This document shows positions 46,365-55,226 of a DNA stretch of 64,000 nucleotides, one piece after another; positions within the stretch are counted from its first letter, which is position 1; every line of letters begins with the position of its first letter. A program made the translations under genes and the position numbers. Source of the stretch: Glebionis coronaria (Eukaryota > Streptophyta > Magnoliopsida > Asterales > Asteraceae); assembly GCA_025667525.1 (NCBI GenBank), contig CM046878.1:395812974-395876973 (forward strand), read 5' to 3'. The notes beneath the pieces are model-generated. The model was not told where the DNA came from. It worked only from the letters and a program-made list of their open reading frames with translations, and made no database searches.

Positions 46365-48933
46365 TTTAACACCCCCAAATTTACACGCAGCGAAATACAT
46401 CTTTGGGTGCTAAACAATGATACAACAACACATAATTTATAAAGAACGACTCGAAAAGAGACGTTTTAGATTTATCGTTCCTAAAACATTTGTCAGAGTA
46501 GCGTAGTCCTAAGTAATCGTTACCAAAGATAAGTTAAAACAACATATTGGTTTGTTTTAAAAATGGAACGATAAATAAATCAAAGAGTTTGAACAACAAA
46601 AGCAGTGCACAACTTCATTCCCCGTGACCCCCAAGCTTCCACTTCTTGATTACCTGAAATACATGTGAGTAAAACAATCAGCAAAAATGCCGAGTGAATC
46701 TATAGGTTTATGTAATCAATTTGAACACAAGCAAAGATTATAAGTTTGTGGCATGCTTATAAGCATCAAATAATAATTTGCATCAACAATGATAATTGTA
46801 TATAGCATAAATTGTAATAAGCTCATGGAACCGAGCCCTTAGACACTCCCTTTAGAGGTCTGATAAGACAGGAGATTTATTAATTGTCGGTTACCTCTAG
46901 ATTAATGGTACATTGCCGTATACCTGACTTCTCAATAAAATATGTTCAAACAATGTGGAGGTCGGGCCTAAGCTTCTATGACAAGTCCACAAAAACTGAA
47001 CCGGGGCGGATTCCCCCATAGATCTATTAATTGTACTAGCGGTTAACCCATCATAGGTTAATTAACGGTCCATAATTGAGGTTTTAACAAAGGCAATCAC
47101 TTAATGCAATTTAAAGGCAACCACGGGTCCATTCATAGAGGGACAAAGCATACCATAAAAATCTTGTGTTCTAAGTTTATAAAACATGTATTCCCCCTCG
47201 AGGGTTTAAAATCATTTAATAACTAGTATAAAGCAAGGCTATAGACTCACCTTAGCCAATAGTGGTAATGAGACGATCGCCGACGATAGATGATGCCTTT
47301 CAAACACGAGAACCGCAACCTATCAAATGAGGTGCGTTCATTAATAATAGACTCGAGAAATAACCATACATAAGAATATAAAACTCGACTCATAAAATCA
47401 CGACAAAATCGAGAGAAAATGATACAAGTGATACTATTACACTCTCCTATATATTCATTTTATTATTCTACGCCTTTAATAAAAATCTGCCGGAACATAC
47501 CGAATGTCCAAGCCGTTTTCCCATACTTAGACATATCAACTTTTTATGATAATAATCAGAGAACTTACTTACTATATATAGAAAGTCCTCTCCAAAGCCC
47601 ATTAAAAGATTTTACTTCTAAAGTTCCCTGTCCGACTCATCTTTGAATCAGAAAATCCGGACAGTTTAGCGACCTTGACTTACGAAACCATTTTGACCAT
47701 TCTAAACAACTCCGTTTGTAAAACCGACACTTGATTCTAAAAATAGACTCAAAAATTTAAACTTGGAGCCTGAGAACAGCCCTTGAATCATTTTGAAACT
47801 CATTTTATAGTCCCTGAGATTCGATCCAAATATCGACAACAATTTTCGGATTGTGTCGACACTCGTCTCCCGGTACACGAAAATCAAACTAGTGTAACTT
47901 CCACCTCGTTTGGAGTTGGAAGGCCTACTTTATATCAAATCGAAGCTAACGAAATTCTCTACAACATAATCCCATAATATCAACCTATTTTCAGACTTAA
48001 GACCCCCAAAATTGGCCTCAAACCTACTGCTCAAAATTGACTATAATAATCTCTTACAAAATCAAGTTTTTGATTAAAATCAACAACTTTTATCATCATT
48101 CTAACATCCTAATATCACCATAAACAAATCCTAACACTTGTATCATCATCAAAATCAAAACACAAAAATTAAAAATATATTTTCTTTACAAAAATAACAT
48201 GATCTACACATGATTATCACTAGATAATCACATGCAACATCATCTAACAACTTTACTCACCAAGATTCTTGATCAAAATTTCAAAGTTCATGCATGTTGA
48301 TGAAAATGGTACCAAAATGTAGCCCTTTAAAAATCTAGGATGGGACTTTGATTGGTTTTTGAAGATTCAAACAAGAAATTAAGAAGATTGAAGGTTTTGG
48401 TGATGGGGTTCTTGGTGTTGTATGGCAAAGAAAGAGAGAAAGGAAGGAGAAAGTGATTTTTTGATAATAAAAATGTGATGTAGTTAGTGGGAATTTTATA
48501 TATAGTGTATGGTTAGGGTAGTTTTTGCCAATTTGTGATAGTTTTGGTCCAAAATGTAATAAAATAGTTTAAAAGGGTAGAAAATGTAAATTGTAAATTT
48601 TTAAATATTTACGAGACTCGGGCTTCGTAAAAATACTTTTTAAAAGTTTAAACGCACACGAAAAATAATAATATAACGACTCGATACGTAATTAAAACGA
48701 TATCGTCGAAAGTATTAAATATCGAAACGATCGATAATATAATATAAAATTTTAGGCATCCGTCGGTGTCGCGATCACTAGTAGTCCTTGTTACTTGTCA
48801 AAATATTAAAACATAATATTTAATATCGGTTTCAACTTAAACCGTTAAACATAATAATATTTAACGTTATAAAATACTTCAAAATAATTGAAAATTATAA
48901 TTAAATTATCACCTTATTTTTACGGGTTTTACA
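46365..48933 (-). repeat. Gypsy D 5' LTR (2,569 bp)
   Basis: On the minus strand it starts TGTAAAACCCG (at 48933) and ends GGGGGTGTTAAA (at 46365). The 3' end is not the usual CA, in both copies. Uninterrupted, so it shows the state of the LTR before B inserted. No gene inside. Confidence 0.9.
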
Positions 48934-48938
48934 GTTTA
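48934..48938. repeat. Target site duplication of gypsy D, right copy
   Basis: GTTTA, matching 27429-27433. Confidence 0.65.
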
Positions 48939-49817
48939 ACTCTTAATTGAGATTAAACTTGTTCCAGGGCCTCTACGCATTATCCAAGTGATCTTGCCAG
49001 AACACTCAGAGTGGCACTCTTTAGTGTTCACAGTGAAGAGTGGAAATCCTTCCAGTGTCAACATCAAACAACACTGCGGTAGGTGACAAGAAAGATTCTA
49101 TTTGAATCTAGCTCGTGATAACTAGAAAGCAACGATGGTGAAAATCTTAATTGAAATTCACTTGTTCCAGGTTTCATGAATTGACGGCTTCAATCATACG
49201 GATTTTTAATCCAAATGATTCACTCTTTATGTTCGCAGTCAGCTTTGGATGGTCGAATAAAGAGAACGGGTTTACCCGCGAAATCTTGTCAAGGAGATCT
49301 TTAATTAGAGCTACCTGTCACAAGTACGATATTTATTATCGTCCAACGATCTTCACTGACCGGAGGTAAAATGCTATCGAATCAGAATAAAATGTCAAAG
49401 CCATTTTATTCGTGTCTTATTACGTTGCTTCATTTGAAGACGGTGGCGTTGCGGTGTACCAGTTGAAGTCGTCCTCACATACTTAATCCTTCTGCATCAA
49501 ATATTTCAGCAAATTCAATAAAGTCTGACCTAAAAGTCTTCCGTTGTATCGACTCTGAAACTTTCAAGAATTCAACAAAGGATAGGTATGTGTGACATGA
49601 AGTCACGAAGAGGCAAATATCACAAGAAGACAAAGATTGCACGTGAAAGGCCAAAATAACATGTTCCAAGCAAAAGCCTGATGTTATTAAACACATATTC
49701 ACAAAAGGAAGAAAAGTTAAAGAAGAAAAAAGAAAGTGGACTACGAGCTCAAGAACAAGATCTAACATGCTAGATTAGGACTTTGTAAATTTGGAGTGAC
49801 CTCCCTTTGGGGGAGAT
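48939..49817 (+). other. Element C 3' noncoding region, right part
   Basis: No credible gene. A segment at about 49040-49145 (TGGAAATCCTTCCAG, CAACATCAAACAA, GGTAGGTGACA, GTGATAACTAGAAAG, CAACGATGG) is an imperfect direct repeat of 27325-27428. It ends with the polypurine tract TTTGGGGGAGA at about 49807-49816, one base before the LTR. Confidence 0.7.
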
Positions 49818-50118
49818 TGTTGGAAATACGTTTTTCGTATAAAGAAAGTCTCGGTCACTCCAACAATATAGTTATAGGCTCGTAGTATTGTTTAAGTAAT
49901 ATTTATGTTTAGCCCGACCAATGAGCATGTTCATGGGCCGGAGGCCCAAGTCCACTTAAGGACTTGGGTATATAAACCCCTTTCCACCATGGAAAGGGGT
50001 GTTGGTTGTTTAGTTCATTTTTCACTTAATAAAGTTTTCTTTGTTTTCTCTCTCTACTCTCTCTCTCTAGAATAACAACAACCCTCTTGATAAGTTAGAA
50101 GATTATCTTTGTTCTACA
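49818..50118 (+). repeat. Copia C 3' LTR (301 bp)
   Basis: It starts TGTTGGAAATACGTTTTT and ends TTGTTCTACA; the 5' LTR of E (54208-54519) has the same ends, TATATAAA and CT-rich downstream tract ('tctctctctctag'). The preceding polypurine tract shows it is the 3' LTR of the element to its left. It is directly followed by LINE sequence. Confidence 0.88.
49945..50000 (+). promoter_or_regulatory. TATA box between two inverted repeats (C LTR)
   Basis: CCCAAGTCC (49945-49953) pairs with GGACTTGGG (49960-49968), then TATATAAA (49969-49976), then ACCCCTTTCC (49976-49985) pairs with GGAAAGGGGT (49991-50000). TGGGCC and GGCCCA (TCP site II-like) lie just upstream. The same architecture occurs in E with paired changes. 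Confidence 0.7.
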
Positions 50119-50974
50119 ACAAGATATTATTAGCAATACTTCTACCTGAAAAAAAAGCCAATTGATTAGGACTCACAAGGTATTTCAAGAAGTTCTTCAT
50201 CCTATTGGCAATGATCTTGCTAATACATTTAAACAAGACATTACAACACGAAATAGGCCTGTAATCATTCACACGCATCGGGTTCTGAACTTTAGGAATC
50301 AGGGCAATAATCGTGTGATTGAGTTCCTTTAAAAGATTCCCATTACGGAAGAACTCACAAATAGCCGATGTAACATAATTGGCAACAATACCCCAAGCTA
50401 CTTTAAAGAACGCAGCTGTGTACCCGTCAGGACCAGGATATTTATTATCCCCCATGGAAAAAATAGCATCCTTAACCTCCTCAGCCAAAACCTCACGAAT
50501 CATATCTAATGCATCTTGATTAGTAAGACGCGTTGCAAACAGGTTATCATCATCAAACCCAGACGTGTTACCAGCCAAGCCAAGAAAATTTTCATAATGT
50601 GTGACAAAAGCAGCTGGAACTAGATCATTCTCAAACACATCGCCATCCGTATTAGTAACAACATCTATTCTTCTCCTACTAACCCGAATTTTAACTACCT
50701 TATGGAAGAAAGCTGTATTACAATCACCTTCCTTAAGCCAATTAATTTTGGCTTTTTGCTTTAAAAATTGCTCCTCTAACATAACAACTTCATTAAAAGC
50801 TCCAAGACACGACGCTTCCACCTCACACAGATTTACATTAAACGGATCATTATCAAGATGAAGTTGAGCATCATCAAGTTCCACCCTCAGCCAAACCACA
50901 TTAGAATGCAAGTTCCCTTTATCGTATAAAAGCTTCCTTAATGGTTTCTTCAAATGCTTTAATTTTTTAACCAC
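50119..50974 (-). pseudogene. LINE ORF2 reverse transcriptase, N-terminal half
   Basis: 286 open codons on the minus strand: LKEGDCNTAFFHKVVKIR, VKDAIFSMGDNKYPGPDG, FFRNGNLLKELNHTIIALIP, NDYRPISCCNVLFKCISKII. These are the early RT blocks of plant L1 LINEs. The catalytic F/YADD block would lie downstream and is cut off at 50119. The stop at 50974/50975 separates it from the endonuclease, in frame or nearly so. Confidence 0.88.
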
Positions 50975-51811
50975 CTAAAACAAATGAAACCCACTAACCT
51001 GCAAATTCCACACATTAGCCATACAACCAAAGGACATATCATGTCCCGTCAACAAATTATAAAACTTAAACGGTTTCGGCTTATCAAGAGTAACACCAGG
51101 AATACTCAAAACCGAAGGAGAATGATCAGATATGCGATAAGGTTTGAACACAACATGCGTTACCACAAAACCATCCAAAAAATCCTGATTAGCCAGAACC
51201 CTATCAAGTTTTTTAAGAATACCATGCAATCCCTTAGGCTTCTAATTCCATGTGAATTTTAATCCGGAGTGTTGCACATCTATAACATCAATTTCAGCAA
51301 TACATTCTTTGAATCCCCTCATAGAAATGTTAAAGCCCGAGCCACTAGCTGTTGAGTCCTCCAAGTACAAAGCAGCATTAAAATCACCCATTATGCACCA
51401 AGGTCGATTCCGAATAAAAATCTTATGCAGACCCAAACCTCTCCAAAGAGGCCTACGATAAATATAATGGTTGTGAGCATATATAAACGAACAAAATTTT
51501 TTTCTTTTTTCAGCCTTCAACCAAACACGAGCATGCACGGCCTAATCATCTTAAGAGATAACCAACACATGTACCTCATTATGGTTCCATACTAAAATGA
51601 TTTGAGTACCTTTGCTACAAAACACAATATTAGTCGACCAATCCTAGTGACGAAAAACAGTAGAACAAAGCCTTTCTAAATTCAAAGTCGATACATGTGA
51701 TTCTAACATAACACATATAGACAAATTATATTCCGATATGATATGTCTGACTTCATTTTGTTTAGGGGAGAAGTTTAGACCCCGTATGTTCCAGGTAGCA
51801 ACATTAATCAT
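50975..51811 (-). pseudogene. LINE ORF2 endonuclease (APE-type)
   Basis: It starts at minus-strand ATG 51811: MINVATWNIRGLNFSPKQNE (N of NIRG), then ICVMLESHV (catalytic E), CSFIYAHNHY, WCIMGDFNAAL (GDFN), LKFTWN, KLDRVLANQDF and RISDHSPSVL (SDH). All main APE endonuclease motifs are visible. Stops interrupt it near 51640, 51555, 51541 and 51240, so it is inactive. The enzyme would nick target DNA for target-primed reverse transcription. Confidence 0.85.
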
Positions 51812-52830
51812 TAGAAACCTCAATAGTGGGAGTGCTTGCCCCCATTGTTGTATTTGGTTGTGCTATCGGATTACTGTCATCCAAAACCAACTCCTCATCA
51901 TATTCACAATCACTCCCATTAAGAACATTATCATCTTTTTATACATCAGAAAGCGGATCCTCCTCCTCATTAATAGTATCAAATAAGCTAAACGAATTAG
52001 TCACACTAACCACCTGAGTTGGCTCCACAACTTTGGATCTTTGAGCAACCCTAGTGATAGTAGGTTGCGACTTGGCACCATTAACAAAGACCCTCGACTT
52101 TGACTTGAATTGCTCTGAGCTAGGAGTTTTAGAGGACTCACCCTTTTAAACCCGACGAAACTGCAAATTGATAGCAGGTTTTGATAGCTTTATACCCTGA
52201 ACTTGCTTATCAAACTGCATGGTTCCCTCTATTCCTCCGCTTTTTAACTTTAACAAATCCATAATCAGTCACTTTCTTATGAGTATCCACCTTGTGTAAC
52301 TTAGGACATTTATCAGTTACATGATCAAACACCAAACTTGTGGAGCATCTCAGAGGTCTCCACTCGTATTCAATATCAATTGTTGGTAGTGTATGACCCA
52401 TATCCCTTCCCTTAGGTACAACTATAACAATGGAATCCGGAGTTCATTAGCTGCATCAACCTCAATTAGACATCTCGCATACGTGCTTCTACCCCATGAA
52501 GACAAACACATATTACTAGTATGAGTGTCTATCATAATCGGTGTACCAAGCTGAGTAGATATAAGCCTGAGACCAATTTTGGAGTATGCAATAATTGGAA
52601 CGTGGTGTAGTTTAACCCACACAAACGATTTTTTAACCTCAGCCTTCTCAAGGTCAGAAGTCGGGATCCAGATATTAAGAATCAAAGGCAAATTGTGAAT
52701 CAACCACGGTCCACTTTCAAGCACCTTGTCCATAACTTCCTTAGACTCAAATTAAAACAAGAAGAATTCATCATGAAGTTGAATTCTCTTGATTCCATAC
52801 TTTGCCCATGCATTCTTAATTCAAAAAAAA
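51812..52830 (-). pseudogene. LINE ORF1 (DUF4283/zinc-knuckle type), broken
   Basis: Minus strand from about 52830: NAWAKYGIKRIQLHDEFF, stop, then VMDKVLESGPWLIHN, AEVKKSFVWVKLHHVPI, STYARCLIEVDAANEL, then in another frame LPTIDIEYEWRPLRC and DHVTDKCPK. This is the DUF4283 RNA-binding region followed by a CCHC knuckle; the second Cys of the knuckle is lost. The rest (51812-52200) is the low-complexity C-terminal part. It would coat LINE RNA. Confidence 0.75.
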
Positions 52831-54207
52831 ATTCAAAACCAAATTTTTCTAAAATCCTTAAAATATGTCTCAAGCCTTTAGGAAATCATTGGATCACCAC
52901 AATACTAGGTAATAATGCCTTATTGAAGGATTACGAGTTGAATCGAGATAGGAAAAGACCCAAACGGGCAAACGACTACTCGTTAGCATAGAAGCAAAGA
53001 GGAGAGAAGTCAAGAGAAGTGAATCAAGACCAAGAACATTGCTCAAGAGACAAATGGAATTCTTCAAATCGAGGAGACGAAGAGCTTGTGTCATATATAG
53101 TCGTTTAAGACGTACATTTCCTACGAAAGTTTAAACGACTTTGGTAATGAACTATACCAAGCATTTGTGATACATGAAATAAGATCAATTTCAAGCTTAG
53201 TCTTACTCTATTTCAAAATGTGAGAAAAGTATAGATTCACTTTCTCTCCCACATGATCGGATAATTGTTTCTAGGATTTACAATAACAATATCCTTGGAA
53301 TTTTCAATTCGAAATGTGTAAAATCCAACTACAACTTAGTGAAGTTGTTTGGTATCTCAAGGGATTTATCAATCATCCTCGAGATGAGCTTAATTTCAAA
53401 AGTTACACATGATATAGGGCCTACTAACCGTAAGGGTGCAAACCATGGAAATCATGCTTGATACTTTAAGCATCTACTAACTCACTCTACATCTCCATAG
53501 CGAGTCAAGTATCCAAGCAATGAAGGTTTGAGAGGGAAACTGGGAAGAATAAAAAACCACAAACAATTGTCAAGGAAATGATGCCAAGAACAAGCATATA
53601 GTCAATTAATGATCAAAATAATGATCAATAGGGCATGTGGAAGAACGAAAAAACGTACCTTGGCCACAAATTGCATTCCAAGCTTTCAAGGAACCAATGC
53701 AAAGCCCAACCATGACTAAAGTGAGTACTAAGTCTTCAATGACTAGTATTACTCTCATCTATCTTGATATCATCATTTAGTGATGTTGGAAATCAAAGAA
53801 GATGAGTCTTCTACAAGTGTAAGTAACTCAATCCATAATCAATTGAATGATTGATCTTCATGAGTACCTACACATAACAAGATGCAAACTACTAGATAAA
53901 TTTCAAGAATAAATCTAAAAGGCATAAATACTACTAATATAAATGAGATGCAATATTAACAATTAAAAGGCCTATTTCAATAAAAGATAGTTTTGATCAA
54001 AGAAAAACTTTAGTACAACTTAACCTTCTGTTGAGGAGACAATGGATCAATACAAGTTTTAAAGTACAATATACTTCAAAGATCTTGTGTCACCATCGCT
54101 CTGATACAAACTGTAGAAACTAGAAGGGGGATGGGGGGTGAATAGTTTCTCTTCAGTTTATCTCCTAATTAAAATTACTTTCAATTAGGTGAGTCTCAAG
54201 AACGTCT
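52831..54207 (-). other. Decayed retroelement leader, probably minus strand
   Basis: No ORF with domain features. On the minus strand TGTATCAGAGCGATGGTGAC at about 54109-54090 resembles a primer-binding site, preceded by TTTCTACA, an LTR-like end. The C-rich stretch just before (CACCCCCCATCCCCC on the minus strand) is typical of some copia LTR ends. So 54110-54207 may be an LTR end cut by the insertion of E, and 52831-54089 its leader. Confidence 0.35.
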
Positions 54208-54519
54208 TGTTGGAAATACGTTTTTACGTATTTAGGAAGATTCGGTCACTCCAACAATAGTCCATGTAATAGCTCGTAGTTTAGTTATTTACACTTATTA
54301 AACAAAGCCCAAACCGAGCCCATAAGTTGTATGGGCCGGCAGCCAAATGTAAGCCCAAGCCCATGTCATGGGCTTGGGTATATAAACCCTCTCCTTAGAT
54401 GGAGAGGGTGGTGATTTCATTTTTAATTCACACATAGTTCTTAAACTTTCTCTCTCTAGAAGTGTGAAATCATCTATCTTTCTTTCTCTAAAACATAAGC
54501 AAGATTTACATATCCTACA
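54208..54519 (+). repeat. Copia E 5' LTR (312 bp)
   Basis: It starts TGTTGGAAATACGTTTTT and ends ATATCCTACA, with the primer site two bases later. It shares structure with the C 3' LTR (301 bp): TCGGTCACTCCAACAATA, site II-like TGGGCC, TATATAAA and 'ctctctctag'. Confidence 0.93.
54354..54409 (+). promoter_or_regulatory. TATA box between two inverted repeats (E LTR)
   Basis: CCCAAGCCCATG (54354-54365) pairs with CATGGGCTTGGG (54367-54378), then TATATAAA (54379-54386), then ACCCTCTCC (54386-54394) pairs with GGAGAGGGT (54401-54409). Compared with C, each arm changed together with its partner. Confidence 0.7.
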
Positions 54520-54521
54520 AA

Positions 54522-54534
54522 TGGTATCAAGAGC
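54522..54534 (+). other. Primer-binding site, copia E
   Basis: TGGTATCAAGAGC, an initiator tRNA-Met type site with one extra A, two bases after the LTR. Confidence 0.85.
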
Positions 54535-54784
54535 CATGGGATGATTGTATTGTTTATGTATTTGTGTTCTTGATTCATACGCCTATTTTGATCCATTTTA
54601 CACGAACCAAAAAAAAATTTCTGTGTTTTTTTATGGTTTTTTCTTGATAAAAATCTTCTACATAGTTGTGGTAGAGATTTGTTATAGTTACTTTGGCTAA
54701 AAACCCAAAATTTTTGGGTGTTTTGATCATTTTTTGGCTTAAAATCTCGAATTGGTTGAGTTTTGTCCGAGAAAAGTGGGATAT

Positions 54785-55075
54785 ATTCCGATCAGGGTCA
54801 TCGGAAAAGGTTTTAAAGATTCAAAAAGTTATTCCGATCAATGTCATAGGAAAAGGGTTTAAGGATTCCGATCTCATTCTGACGAAGGGATTCCGATTGC
54901 ATTCCGACTTGAGTATTCCGATTTGAGTATTCCGACAAGGGTATTCCGATTAGGGACATTCCGATCAAGGGTATTCCGATTAGGGACATTCCGATCAAGG
55001 GTATTCCGATAGGTTTTATTCCGACGGCTTTCCGAATGATATTCCGACAGCTTTCTGATCCTTTATTCCGATTAA
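54785..55075 (+). repeat. ATTCCGA repeats in the E leader
   Basis: About 15 exact ATTCCGA copies in 290 bp. Between about 54940 and 55000 they form regular 15-bp units, ATTCCGATTAGGGAC alternating with ATTCCGATCAAGGGT, twice each. The same heptamer forms the minisatellite of C at 21246-21806 and the C leader. The rest of the leader (54535-54784, 55076-55226) has no gene. Confidence 0.85.
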
Positions 55076-55226
55076 CATTTTGAATAAACTTGCAATTTGT
55101 GGAATCGTGTTTAATGGACCATTAGATTATGTTATTGTTTCTCGACTTCAACTCACAACAACAACAACAATCACATTTACTTTCTCTCATTGTTCGATCA
55201 ATATTTGTAAACCTTAACTTATCAAA

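Larger units (their letters stand above)
27434..48933 (-). mobile_element. Ty3/gypsy element D (Tekay-like), minus strand, degenerate, hosting copia B
   Basis: Two near-identical LTR copies, 27434-29138 + 41062-41901 (3' LTR, split by B) and 46365-48933 (5' LTR), surround a 4,463-bp interior (41902-46364). On the minus strand the 5' LTR is followed by TGGTATCAGAGC (46361 down to 46350), the initiator tRNA-Met primer site. The interior keeps only a piece of integrase near its 3' end, so D is non-autonomous. Without B it is about 9.6 kb. LTR divergence is roughly 1.5-2% by eye. Confidence 0.88.
11551..50118 (+). mobile_element. Ty1/copia element C (SIRE-like), old, interrupted by gypsy D and copia B
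   Basis: The own sequence of C is 11551-27433 and 48939-50118, about 17.1 kb even without a 5' LTR. The assignment rests on a leader and gag like those of element E, continuous pol, a post-pol block shared with E, a post-pol coding region and a 3' LTR (49818-50118) with the same termini and TATA surroundings as the 5' LTR of E. It carries many in-frame stops and frameshifts. The right end abuts a LINE reverse-transcriptase gene, so C inserted in that LINE. Confidence 0.8.
50119..52830 (-). mobile_element. L1-type LINE fragment, minus strand
   Basis: Read on the minus strand from about 52830 down: ORF1 gag-like protein, ORF2 endonuclease and the first half of reverse transcriptase, all broken by stops and frameshifts. 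It stops at 50119 in the RT motif region (LAFFSGRSIANNILL), exactly where the C LTR begins, so C inserted here. The rest of the LINE should lie beyond the lost 5' end of C. The upstream boundary near 52830 is approximate. Confidence 0.85.
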
